DNA of 64,000 nt, taken from Dendrophyllia cribrosa (lineage: Eukaryota > Cnidaria > Anthozoa > Scleractinia > Dendrophylliidae). The stretch spans positions 29,276,434 to 29,340,433 of the forward strand of contig JAJLRJ010000004.1 in NCBI GenBank assembly GCA_024195265.1, given 5' to 3'. The translations under genes and the position numbers were made by a program. This document shows positions 11,730 to 24,400 of the stretch, piece by piece (position 1 is the stretch's first letter; each line of letters starts with the position of its first letter). The notes below the pieces were generated by a model. That model saw only the letters and a list, made by a program, of their open reading frames with translations, ran no database searches and was not told where the DNA came from.

Positions 11730-13770
11730 TTAAATGATCATTACTTCCTCCTAGACGTCTCCTAAAACGAAAAAAGTGTGGAAAACACATGGTTGTATTT
11801 TGAAATAATCACAGCAAATGGCATGTAAGACAGACGCTTACCTTTCAGAATATCTAACCAAAACTTGTCGAAGTGAAGCGATCGATGAATGTCACAGCAG
11901 CTGCATCAAATTAACCATCGACGTCTCACAAATCCAACAGCCGAGTCTTGTTACAGTATCGTTTTGTTTTACAACAGCAAACGCGAACGATATCGCTTGC
12001 TTTTACAACGATCGACTGTTGATCGAGCAGAGGAAGGTCTGGAGCGAGTCACGCACCCCTCCCCCCAACAAAATAACTAATCTTCCTTTTACGTGACAAA
12101 CGTGTCCTGGCGTGTTATATTGAGTGTCGGAAGTTACCAATTTGGCTTTACTCGCTTCGAATATTTAATTTATTGCTTCCCGAGTAAATCCACACTCGTC
12201 TAATACTTTCCAAACCATCATTTTTTTCTGTTACATTTTTAAAAGCAATGAAATCAGTAAAATTTTTCATTAATATGCCACGCATTTCACAGACCAGCGA
12301 TCCGGAGAAGTCCAGTCCAGAGGTCTAATTTTTGTTTACAATGATGGGCATGTTACCTAGCAAAGAACAATCCCGTTTTTCCGTGTATTTCTATTATTTT
12401 TTTCGTTATATAAAGTCTTGAAATTATTCACTACAGGCAGCGAGAATTATACAGAGGCTTTGTAAAGAATCGGTAGTAAACTTTGTAATGAATTAACAAT
12501 ATGCTTACGAACGCGAAAGATCGATGTTTTGCTCTTTAGCCTCGGAAGAGCTCGACCTAAAAATGGCTCTTATTTCTAGAGAATCTTGATAAATTTGGCC
12601 TCAAGTCGCATGCTGTATACAAAAACAACGTTCACCTCTGTAAATGATTGACTTTTTACACCAATTAGACCAAATCACGGAAAATGCATGTCATACGCAT
12701 GCGTAAGAAACATTTGTCATATATTTTAATGCACCATAACAAAAGCAGCAATTTTTCTAAAGCAACAAGACGATACCAACCCCCATGTTCCCAAGAATTG
12801 TCCCTTGCACGTAATACGCATCTGTGTAAAGCACGTTTCTATTTTAAATTGCTTTTATAAGGAAGGCTACCCCAAGGTAACCTGCGATTAGTCGGTGCCT
12901 TTAATATAAGTGACTTGAAGGTAAAGGTTAGTGTAGTGTGGGTTGGGGTTCGCGCGTTACGGCGTGACCGCGTGACGCTGCCGTGACGTCGTTTTGATGA
13001 CATCACTGATTACGTCATACCTGAAAACCGGAAGTAAACTAGATACGGTGTTGGCCGAGGGAAAAGCGGAGACACGGGGTAGGTGACACGACAGAAAAAA
13101 AAAGAGGGTATTTTAAGAACTGTCTCGTCGCAGAGCGACAAGCCAGTAAAAAAAGTAGTACACGCATTGCCTAAGAACTCTTTGTTTTGAGCTTCAGCTG
13201 CCTTCTGCGAGAAACACTGCACGAAAATTGCACAGTATCACAGTTAATGGACCTGTAAAGCTATGTGTGACGGCTGAAATGTTGTGTTTTTTTAGTACTA
13301 ATGTAATTTTTTTTATTCGTATCTCCACTTTTTTAGCCAACCTTAGCAACATTTCATTGGTTTAATTTTGAACCAATAGAGTAAAAAGAGTCCACTGTGA
13401 CGGATCCAAGATAGCGGCTTGACAAATTATGTCCATGATCGACACATTCCTACTTTATATCTTGTAGAGGACACGACTATCGATATTTAAGCTAAAACGA
13501 GGAATATATCCAACGGAGATAAAAAAAAGGTTGGAAAAATTATTATAACCCTACAAACACAGAAGGGAGGATTCCGACAATATCCAATGCCCTCCAACAA
13601 CCCTGTATAATGGTGGGATTATAAGTTTGACAGTACATTCGAGGTCATTAGCAATTAATCACTGAAGATCGAGGTGGTTGTGGTGGATATTTGCCGAGAA
13701 GCACTTCAGTTTTATACTTTCCCAAAATTGAGTAGACAATAATAATATTGTGATATATTATTGGCAGGGA
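11730..13770. other. Intergenic, no gene recognised
   Basis: No domain-bearing frame on either strand. Short open frames at 11818-12096 and 13010-13222 show no family features. Confidence 0.4.
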
Positions 13771-13773
13771 GCA

Positions 13774-14070
13774 GGGATGGCGCAGTGGTGAGAGCGCTCG
13801 CCTCCCACCAATGTCGCCTGGGTTCGATTTCCGGACTCGGCGTCATATGTGGGTTGAGTTTGTTGTTAGTTCTCATCCTTGCTTCGAGGATTTTTCGCCG
13901 GGTTTTTCTTCCCTCCCCAAAAACTAACATTTCTAAATTCCAATTCGACCAGAAATTTTCAGAGAGCCATCCTAATTAATCTAGAGTTATCTTGGTCAGC
14001 CACCCTCTTTGAAGGCCTACCTTCACCCAAAAGACGTTACGGCGCGCACAGCATTTTGGGTGAAGGTGTA
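13774..14070 (+). repeat. tRNA-derived SINE
   Basis: The head has gggatggcgcagtggtgaga (A-box-like) and, about 40 nt on, gggttcgatttcc (B box), in tRNA-like order and spacing. A unique body follows with the palindrome-forming ccttcacccaaaag and cattttgggtgaagg. The 3' end is approximate. It is too diverged to be a tRNA gene. Confidence 0.6.
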
Positions 14071-15247
14071 CCTTTAAAAGTATTTTATTTACAATCAGCG
14101 CGTTTGGGATATAGTAATAAGTGAGATCCCAAGAGTAGTCTCAATATAATTATAGATATTTGTCCCCACGAACTATGATAAATTCGCGTTTATTATATTT
14201 CAAAGCTGCCCATCTTGCAGAAAAAAAGAATTATTATGACTGGGCGCCATTAGCAATGTGACGTGAAACGGAATTCGAAAGTTTCGTGCATAAAGACAAA
14301 TATGACAAAAACATAACAATATTATGTTTTGAAACGTTTATTTTATTTTTTGAATAATTAATACAGGGTTGTTCGCAAATCAATCAAAAGTCAGGTCTGA
14401 CATATTAGTACCGAGCAACTTGCATCGAAGCAAGGGAAGGTAAAAGCGTTTTGCGAAATCTGATAAGCTCCTTGATCTTTTAACTCCTTAATAGCAACAC
14501 TACATATAGCATGCTCGATCGCTGCTTTAGGGGACATTCTGATTGTGCATGGTTACTCAAAAGGACAGCCAACATTCTTTGAATAGGTAAAGAATTTAAA
14601 TATTTCTCGATGCAGGCAAAAATACAAAAACATCAAAATATCATGGTTGGTGGACATTATTAAAAATTTTTTTTTTCGTTCTTTAAAAACAATCCAGCCT
14701 AAGTTTAAAACACTATTAAATTTGATTATCTTATCCTCGGAATTCCATAAGCTTGCCAACGGTCAAGTCTACCATATTAGTGGAGAGTTACCTACAAGAA
14801 AAAAAATGTGATATATTATCATATAGCTCCTGATTCTTCACTCCTTGTAAAGGCAATCTGACTGAAAAAAATAAAACAACATCCACTTAGGGATTTATTC
14901 CACGGGCAAAGGTCTGATTCTTCGATTACACTTGTTCACTTCTTAAGCGGACCCGTTGCCATATATGGTCATGCCCCGTTTCATAAAATGCACGTTTTGT
15001 TTTCCTGGGTTACTCGCCCAATATACGTCCGCTTTGCGAGCCAGCTTAACATATCTGATAACCGTTTTTTTATTAAGCTAGCACAATACACCTGATATCC
15101 GGCACAAGGCGATATTGACTTAAGCAAAATAACGTTACACTATCCCAAATTTACCCTGTACTTGGTAAGCGGGCCGTCGCTATTAAGCGGTCCGCTTGTA
15201 AGGCTTACGGCCGAGTGTATTCACAGTAAACATAAGACTCCTATGGA
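14071..15247. other. Intergenic; 3' flank of gene A
   Basis: No gene seen. Scattered ttaagcgg motifs at about 14944 and 15182 resemble the end of the MITE at 58440-58611 and suggest an old copy. Confidence 0.4.
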
Positions 15248-15253
15248 TTTATT
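15248..15253 (-). promoter_or_regulatory. Poly(A) signal of gene A
   Basis: AATAAA on the minus strand, about 53 nt after the TGA stop at 15306-15308. Confidence 0.55.
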
Positions 15254-15305
15254 CCCGACAATGCCGTGAAAAAATGATTATTATCAATGACTTATACATT
15301 TATAT

Positions 15306-15439
15306 TCAACTAACTTGATTATCGTTTGAAGTTTCGTCCCAAAAGCAACTACGAACGCAGAAACAAAATATTTGTCTTTCGTAACCTCGCTTCATGATAA
15401 AGCATTTTCGGTGGAAATAATAAGGACATCGCCGATGAT
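15306..15439 (-). CDS. Gene A exon 14, terminal Cys-rich basic module
   Basis: Acceptor ttcttttacag at 15442-15440, then [38 protein letters not shown] and NDNQVS, stop TGA at 15308-15306. Five Cys. Aligns with exon 12 over RR-C-P, RKCF, FC-C and NDNQV, so the C-terminus is an internal duplication. Confidence 0.75.
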
Positions 15440-18400
15440 CTGTAAAAGAAATAAACAAAATTAATATCATTTTTAATCACTGTCAAAGAGGCATTTTTTA
15501 TTTTATTAAGTTGCATTCGTAAAGGCTCTCAGCGAAAAATCTTGAATTCAGTAACACAAAGCTAGAATCATGAAGAATAGGAACGTTCCTATGTATAGGC
15601 AATCCATCGCGCAATCAAATAATAAATCAATAATCAATTACTTAATCAATCAATCAATCAATCAACCGAGCAATTAATTAATTAAAACAATAATTAAGCT
15701 AAGTAAACCTTTCAAACTTCATGAGTGAACATACAAAAACAATTCCGTGGTGACTCATGGTAGAAAAAATATCAGGGCTACATTTTTTGGTGAAGAATTC
15801 AACATTCATTTGAATTGGTATACTCAAGGAATCCATTCAAGGATTATTTGCTATAAATAAATACTGTTTTTTCTTGTAGTATACGCTAAATCGACGAGTC
15901 TAAAGGGTATTAACCCTCGGTCATACACGCAAACTTATACGCCCCACCCCACCCCCGTTGTACGTCTGAGGATTAAACTACTTATGCCAATGCCAGGAAA
16001 TCTATTTAAAACTTATTAGGATATACATAATTACTATTAATAATATTTCAGGGCAAACATATTTTCTCAGTCTTCCTGGAAATGCTTTCTTTCATATTCC
16101 CAAACATGAAGAACAGATAATATGCAAATTTAGTTATTCTGACTCGGTTGTGATTTTCTTTCTGCTTCAGTTGACAGTTTCGTTTTATAAGACACTGAAG
16201 TCCTATCAAAGTTGTTAGTGATATAAAATCGTAAAACAAACAAAGCACCTCGCACTTCCTCTTACCCCGCCTCCCAAGAAAAAAAGGCTCAGATCATGAT
16301 TTTCAGACATCCAGATTTCAATTAATCTGATGAATCATTTAGGGTGGTGAAATTCTAGTAACGTGAAATGTGTTTTTAGATTCGGATGTTGTGGTCTCCA
16401 AAAATAGCCCTTATGCTTTATTAGAACATGCTAAAGTAATTGTTACTTCTTAGTCAATGGACCAACGAATGTTGTACTTACATCTTGTTGGATCGTCCAG
16501 ATCTAGAAACAAAAACAAAATGTTGATAACTTTAGCAAAAAAGGCAAACGGAACCACATGATTTTCTTGTATTCTGATTACTTTTTTTATGCTCACAAAA
16601 GCAAGACGTATTCAGAACCTTTAAGCTTATTTAGAAAGATCGTTAGACAAACGTACGTGGTGAACTATGAACGGTCTCAGTAACTGTTATGGTAAACCGG
16701 TACCAAGTACATTGTAGCTTCAGGAGAAAGGCATTTATATTCAGAAATACCAACTATCATTTATTTTTAAGCCTTTCTAACCTTTAGAGGAAACAAAGCA
16801 CTTACTAGTTTCGACAAGTTCTCCCATTTCATGTTCTGCGATTTCATTATTCACTTGATTGTCATTTTCAGGTTCGTCACCATAGTAACTTGGGATGCAG
16901 ATGCAAAAGCGTCGCCGTCTGAAACAGTTCTTGTACAAGAAGCATTTCCGACGCTTGAATTTTGGACAGAATGGTCGCCGAGCTAAAATATAAAAAAAAA
17001 AGAAACGGCACCTACAGTAAATCATCGATTTCTAATAATTATTACTCCAACTCTTAATTATGTAGAGGTAATCATGACCATTCCGCAGTTGTTAATATTT
17101 TTAAATTTTAATGTCTTTGGCATTTGTTGTTATTTTAAAATATTATTCAAATGTGACTTGGCATTTGAAGTCATTGAAGAATAAGAAAATACGATATAAT
17201 GAATGTTAAAAAACCCTCGTACTTGAAAAATGAGAAGAGAGGCCACTACAGTTTTTTTTTCATGTCCCATATGACCCATTAAACGCTGGTTTTGGATTAT
17301 TGCAAATAAAGTCCTTTCCTCGCCAGGGTACCACATCAAGTATAACGCAACATCCAATTGCAAAGAAGGAAAAATGTGCAATAAACATACTTTGAAAAAG
17401 AGAGAGAGAGAGAGCACTGCAGTTCTGCCTGTGATCATGATGTTCGTTTCCCAGACATGATGTGGCATTGTAAGCTAGTTTTGGATTATTGCAAAATCGT
17501 CTCCTTTTCCGTGCACCATTTCCACACGTTTTACTGCAAGCACTCCAAGAAGACCAAGAATCCCACAATAAAAATACGCGAATGAATTGAATGGTTTTTC
17601 TCTCCCACATCGCTAAAGTTTTGCAGTGCATCCTCATCCGAGCTTCGCGAGGTTCTGCGAGACACGTATTTCTAGTTTTATAGCGAGCTTCTGTAACTGT
17701 TTAGTACGCAACTACCCGCCACAATTAACTCTAGTTATTTGCGGATTGCTACTATATTTTGTTTTATTATTTGAAAAATAAATTGTTGTTGTTGCTGCTG
17801 CTCAAAGGGGCATTGTCAGACATAATCAAAACTAAAATAGTTTAAAAGTTTTGAAGCAAAGCGGGACTTCGAATTGCGGAGAAAGCGTGCAAAGTTCTCA
17901 TACTTGGACAAGGAGAGGGGAGACTGCACTTCGAGTTCTGTTGTCCAATACCCAGGCAATATGAGCCATGGAAGGCTGGTCTTGGATTATTGCAAAATCG
18001 TTTTCTCTGCCTTATACCACCTCCACACGTTTTACTGCAAGCGCTCCAAGAAGACCAAGAACCCCACATTCCATCAACTGCGAAAGAACAATATAAATGA
18101 ATGAATTAACGCGTTTTATAATTATAGCAAAATAATAAAGGTCTGTTCAGGAGCATTGTTATTTTTCTAATCAAAATCAAAATATTTACAACTTTTGAAG
18201 CAAAGCAGAACTTCGGATTGCGCAGAAAGAGTGAACAGCTGACTTACTTGGACAAGGAGTGACCGCAGTGCAGAACTGATACAGAGATATAGCACCAGAG
18301 CAATTTGAGCCTTTGAAGGCTGGTTTTGGATTATTGCAAAATCGTCTTCTCTCCCTTACACCACCGCCACACGTTTTACTGCAAGCGCTCCAAGAAGACC

Positions 18401-21400
18401 AAGAACCCCACATTCCATCAACTGCGAAAGGACAATATCAATGAATAAATTGACGCTTTTTTATTACAACAACATAATAAAGATCTGCTCAGGGGCATTG
18501 TCAGATATAACCAAAACCGAAATACTGGTAGGTTACAACATTTGAAGCAAAGCGCAACTTTGCATTGCGAAGAAAGAGTAGAAAGCCCCGTCGCTTACTT
18601 GGACAAGGAGAGAGAGCACTGCAGTTCTGCCTCTGATATCCAATACCCAGACAGTATGTTCCATTAAAGGCTGGTCTTGGATTATTGCAAAATCGTTTCC
18701 TATCCCGTGTACCATTTCCACACGTTTTACTACAAGCGCTCCAAGAGGACCATGATCCCCACATTCCATCAACTGTGAAAGGACAATATCAATGAATAAA
18801 TTGACGCTTTTTTATTACAACAACATAATAAAGATCTGCTCAGGGGCATTGTCAGATATAACCAAAACCGAAATACTGGTAGGTTACAACATTTGAAGCA
18901 AAGCGCAACTTTGCATTGCGAAGAAAGAGTAGAAAGCCCCGTCGCTTACTTGGACAAGGAGAGAGAGCACTGCAGTTCTGCCTCTGATATCCAATACCCA
19001 GACAGTATGTTCCATTAAAGGCTGGTCTTGGATTATTGCAAAATCGTTTCCTATCCCGTGTACCATTTCCACACGTTTTACTACAAGCGCTCCAAGAGGA
19101 CCATGATCCCCACATTCCATCAACTGTGAAACAACAATATAAGCGAATTAATTGACCCTTTTTTAATCAAAGCAACATAAAGATCTGCTCAGGAGCATTG
19201 TTAGTTTTAATCAAAACCAATTTTTTTTCCAGCTTTTGAAGCAACTGACCCATGCCAAACTTGCATGGAAAGAAAGAATGTAAAGCTAACTAACTACCTG
19301 GACAAGGAGAGAGCGCACTGCAGCTTTGTTTCTGGTGTCCAATACCCAGGCAATATGAGCCATTGTGGGCTTGTTTTGGATTATCGCAAAGTCGTCTCCT
19401 CTCCCGTGTACCATTTCCACACGTTTTACTACAAGCGCTCCAAGAAGACCATGATCCCCACATTCCATCAACTGCGAAAGGAAATACAAGCAAATTATTG
19501 ACCCTTTTATTAATTTAAGAAACATAAAGATCTGCTCCGGAACATTGTTAGTTCTAATCAAAACCAAACTATTTTCTAACTTTTAAAGCAAAGCGCATGC
19601 AACCTTGCATGCAAAGAAAAAGTGTAAAGTTTACCTGGACAATGAGAGAGAACACTGCAGTTTTGTTTCTGGTGTCCTGTACCCAGGCAATATGAGCCAT
19701 TGTGGGCTTGTTTTGGATTATCGCAAATTCGTCTCCTCTCCCGTGTACCATTTCCACACGTTTTACTACAAGCGCTCCAAGAAGACCATGATCCCCACAT
19801 TCCATCAACTGCGAAAGGAAATATAAGCGAATTAATTGACCCTTTTTTAAATTTAAGAAACATAAAGATCTGCTCCGGGACATTGTTAGTTCTAATCAAA
19901 ACCAAACTATTTTCTAACTTTTAAAGCAAAGCGCATGCAACCTTGCATGCAAAGAAAAAGTGTAAAGTTTACCTGGACAATGAGAGAGAGCACTGCAGTT
20001 TTGTTTCTGGTGTACAAAACCCAGGCAATATGAGCCATTGTGGACTTGTTTAGGATTATTGCAAAGTCGTCTCCTCTCCCGTGTACCATTTCCACAAGTT
20101 TTACTGCAAGCGCTCCAAGGAGACCAAGAACCCCAGTTTCCATCAACTGCGAAAGAAGAGCATAAATCAGTATCGTAGCTTATTGACCTCCGTTGTTACT
20201 TTCGGTTTTTTTAATCTACTCCCGTGACCCCCTAGAAGGCGTCAGGCATTCCTCAAAACCCAGTCAAGAGTTTAATACCTTGTGATTTTCATTAACCTTG
20301 GTGCGAGATCGGAAACTTGACTTCGATAAAACACCGAACTCAATAATTTGCTTTTAGATCTCGCAGTAACCGACCGCGCATAAATTGTTGAAAATGGCCA
20401 AAATGGTATGAAGCTAAAGCAACCGTCGTCAACTTTAAGCCATGTTTTATTCCATAAATTTTAGATGTGAGGGCTTTCTGTGCCGTGTACTGTATGTGGC
20501 TGGACGATAACATGGGAATACAACAGAAATTATAAATTTCATTCACTTCTACATTATATTCTAAAATGGAACAACACAGTGTCTTAAGAAAAAGAGTTAC
20601 CGTTTCTATTTTAAAATAATATTGCAATAAAATGTATAACCTGGGCAGTTTTGGTTATTACAGAGTCTATCTCTTTGTCTGAATGCTCCTTCGCAATCTT
20701 TTCCTCCGTTAGCTGGTGCAGGATTGTTGCATGTACGGTTTCTTAAATGCTCTCCCCCTCCACATGTCTTTGTACACTCACTCCATGGACTCCATTCACC
20801 CCAATTGCCGTCCACTAGGAAAAACACCCAATGCAAGAGCTTATTTAATTCGCTATGATTTGCACTCCAATTATATTTACGAATGTTCGATTTGTCGTTA
20901 TGCCTACTGTACTATGAAATATAATATAAATATAAGGGCTTGTAACCACTTTTGTAACATTCGTTCTTAACTAGTTTAGAATTGTTAATTCAACCGTTTC
21001 TTAACCACCTTTTACCATTTTTTCCCAAAGCTTTTAACTTGATAACTTTTCTTGCGTTTCCAAACACCCAGCATCCCTATATGTCTGTTCCCTTTTTAAG
21101 CAATAGAACACATTTTCTATGAGTTTACCGGCGTTATAAACCCACGCGGGATGTTGGGAGAACACGAGAAAAGCTTGTGATGCGGCTCGTGATTTACAAG
21201 CTTTTCTCGTGTTCCCCCAACACCGCGCGTGGGTTTATAACGCCGGTAAACTCATAGAAAATGTGTTCTATTGCTTTTATGAAATAACTATAAAAAGCGT
21301 TTGGAAAGAGATAACTTTGTTGTAGTTTTGTGCCGATCAAGTAGCTTATTCTCATAATATTCATCGGATGACGCGGGAAAACCAATCAAAGCGGCTGGAA

Positions 21401-24400
21401 GAATAAATGAACTTTACTCGATGCCACTGACAAAGTTGCACTGACAAATTCACGGGTTCAATGAAAGTGATGAAAAGTTTTAACGCTTTGAAATTCATCA
21501 GTTGAAATTTATCAGCTGAAAGAAGAAAAAATATGCAATAATTTAAAAGTTCTTTGAATGGGAAATCCAGAAAATTGTGTCCGGAATCTGCCGCCGCAAA
21601 CATGAATGTACGAGGAAAGTTTGGAAGCCTACAATTTTTATGGCGTATTTTGGATTCAAAGATTGCCTTCTTGTCAAGAATGTTTCAATTGGAATAAAGG
21701 TTAGTTCCAGAAACTCAGCTTCTGAAACCGTTTTCGACTTTATCTACTTAGTTTGAAGTGTACAGTAAAGCCCGTACTTCTCTACATTTTAAGCGCTGAA
21801 TGAAAACTAAGCTCATTGTTTAATTTTAAGCCTACAGTTCTGAGAGTTTGATTGGTTTGATGGAACAGACTGAATTGTTTGATCATTTCATGCAAATAAT
21901 TTGTTTAACCATAAACCTATAATTGTTGTTAGTTTAATCTTGTTCTTGCTAATTGATCATCCTTGCTTGGACACATAATCAGAATTTAAACTTTGTCCGG
22001 TACAAAAGTATTCCGTAGAAAGCAAAGTGCTCCCACGAAAACAAAACACGATAAAGAGTATAAATGGAATCGGCGTAAAATAATTATCCTAAACAACAAA
22101 GCTTTACTTTTTCATTCTACTGTGCAAATCCGTCTTATTTAGAAGTTATCTTAGGATTTGTAGGCACATTTATGAACTTCAGACGAATTTCAATCGATAA
22201 TTCATTCCTTAGTTTGAAAGCCATTGTTTGCTCTTTGGGATCCATTTTGAGCTTTTCACTAAACCTTCAGCTCAGTTAACTTCACAAAGTACATATCGAG
22301 GTTGTTTTGATTGTCCTTTATCGCTGCATGTAAGCCTTTCCAAGCCAATGTTAAATGAAAATATATTCCAGTTGGTGATATTAGTTTTAAAATAAGCTTA
22401 GTGTTCTTTTGTCGATAAGCCATTTCTTGCTTCCGTGTGTGGGAAATTTTTGTCTTACATGTAAGTTTGAGCAGCAACTTATTGTTTACAAAAAAACGGC
22501 ATATCTTCTGTTCTCATCTTCTAACAGACCACAATATGCAATAAGAGACTAAATCGGCTCGAGTCGTGAAATTCTTTTTCCTCACGCGTTTGTTGATGCA
22601 GTAACGAAAATTGAACTTTTTTTGCTTTACAGTTTCTCTTGCGCGGTTTTCTATGAGTTTACCGGCACAATAGTCAATAGACTTTTGACCAATTAGAACG
22701 CGTAGTATCTCAGTTATTTTATAAAGAGCAATACACATTTCTGGAATTTCATTCTGAATTGCAAAGTTGTTGTCGTTGTATAATTAAGGTTGTGGTTTGT
22801 AAGTTGGCTCTCGATCGTTCCATTTTTGCCGTTTCTCTAGTCAAATTTCTCTCCACATATTGTGATAAAGAAGTAAAAAAATGTAAGATAAGATATACAA
22901 AAAGAATGATATTGTAAAGTAGCTTATTCCATTATTAATAAATCTCTTTAATATAACATGTTTTATCCCACGGTAGTTTCTCTTTTTTAAAAATGCAAAC
23001 AGGAAATGTTTAAACGGACCGTGTCGCGCGGAAATAACAAAATTTCGTCATCATAATTTCCAAATTGTTGAAAATGGCCAAAATGAAACGAAGCTAAAGC
23101 AACCGTCGCCAACTTTTAGCCATGTTTTATTCCATAAATTTTAGATGTGAGGGCTCTCTGTGCCGTGCACTGCATGTGATGTGACTAGACGATAAAATGG
23201 GAATACAACAGAAAATACGAGTTTCATTCACTTCTATAATATATCCTAAAATGGCATAACACAGTCGAAGAGTTACCGTTTCTATTTTAAAATACCGGTA
23301 ATTTGCACTAAAAAGAATTACCTGGGCAGTTATGGCTGTTACAGAGTCTCTCTCTTTGTCTGAATGCTCCTTTGCAATCTTTCCCTCCGTTTGCTGGTGC
23401 AGGATTATTGCATGTACGGTTTCTCAAATGCTCTCCTCCTCCACATGTCTTAGTACACTCACTCCATGGACTCCATTCACCCCAATTGCCGTCTACTAGG
23501 AAAAAAAAAACACAATGCAAGAGCTTATTTAATTCGCTATGTTTTGCACTCCAATTATATTTAGGAATGTTCAATTTGTCGTTATGCCTACTATGAAATA
23601 TAATATAAATATAAGGGCTTGTAAAGATTTTTGGAGCATTCGTTCTTAACTAATTTAGAATTGTTAATTCAACCGTTTCTTAACCACCTTTTGCCACTTT
23701 TTTTAAAGCTTTTAACTTGATAACTTTTTTTCCGTTTCCAAACACCTAGCATTCCTATATATGTATTGTCTCCTTTGTAGCAATTTACGTCTCTGGAATT
23801 TTATTCTGGAACTGTACGTAGTTGTTGCCGTTGCATAATAAAGGTTGTTGTTTTTAAGCTGGCCCTCGATCGTTTAATTTTTGCCGTTTCTCTCAAATTT
23901 CTCTCAACACACTGTGATAAAAAAATGTATAAAATATACACAATGAACTATATTGTAATACAGGATTACAAGGATAGTTCATTAGACACTGACAAGTTCA
24001 CTTGACATGCAGTAAGAATACAAAATTGCCAGTTATCTATTTCTTCCTATTTTAAGAAATAAAGCAAGCTTCTGGCCATACTCATGAAAATATGATGTAT
24101 CAGCCGGGGCGCTGTTTCTTTAACAGTATAGTGGATATTCACCTGGTCCTGGTACGCTTGGATCACTGAAGCCTTCTATGTCTAGGTCGTCTATAACACA
24201 ACAACACAACATGATAGCATTTATACTAAAATACTGGCTTCCTGGCTTCACGGCGAAAACAAGAAAATCTAAATTAGTAGATTATGTTGCATCGGCCTTT
24301 AAAGTGAAAAAATGAAAAAGTTCTGAATTAATAATACTGATGGTTTCATTGGCTTTATGACTTCATGTCCGTTCATGGTGTAAGAAGAAATAAGTTGGAG

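Larger units (their letters stand above)
18426..19131. repeat. Perfect 351-bp tandem duplication (TSP1 exon plus intron)
   Basis: Bases 18426-18780 recur without a visible difference at 18777-19131. Each unit holds one 174-bp exon and its intron. Flanking copies of the same unit are clearly diverged, so this duplication is very recent or an assembly duplicate. Confidence 0.9.
20382..22919. repeat. Segmental duplicate copy 1, interrupted (partner 23062-23962)
   Basis: Sequence from aattgttgaaaatggccaaa through exon A2 to tatgtctgt, and again from 22733, matches 23062-23962 containing exon A1. The copy is split by the 1.63-kb insertion 21105-22732. Confidence 0.8.

Noticed and set aside
13774..13850. 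Functional tRNA gene
   Set aside because: A and B boxes are present but the arms do not form a proper cloverleaf and a long unrelated body follows, as in a SINE.
17130..20146. Alternative-frame products of TSP1 exons (for example [20 protein letters not shown])
   Set aside because: Out-of-frame shadows of the real modules; they lose the Cys and Trp pattern.
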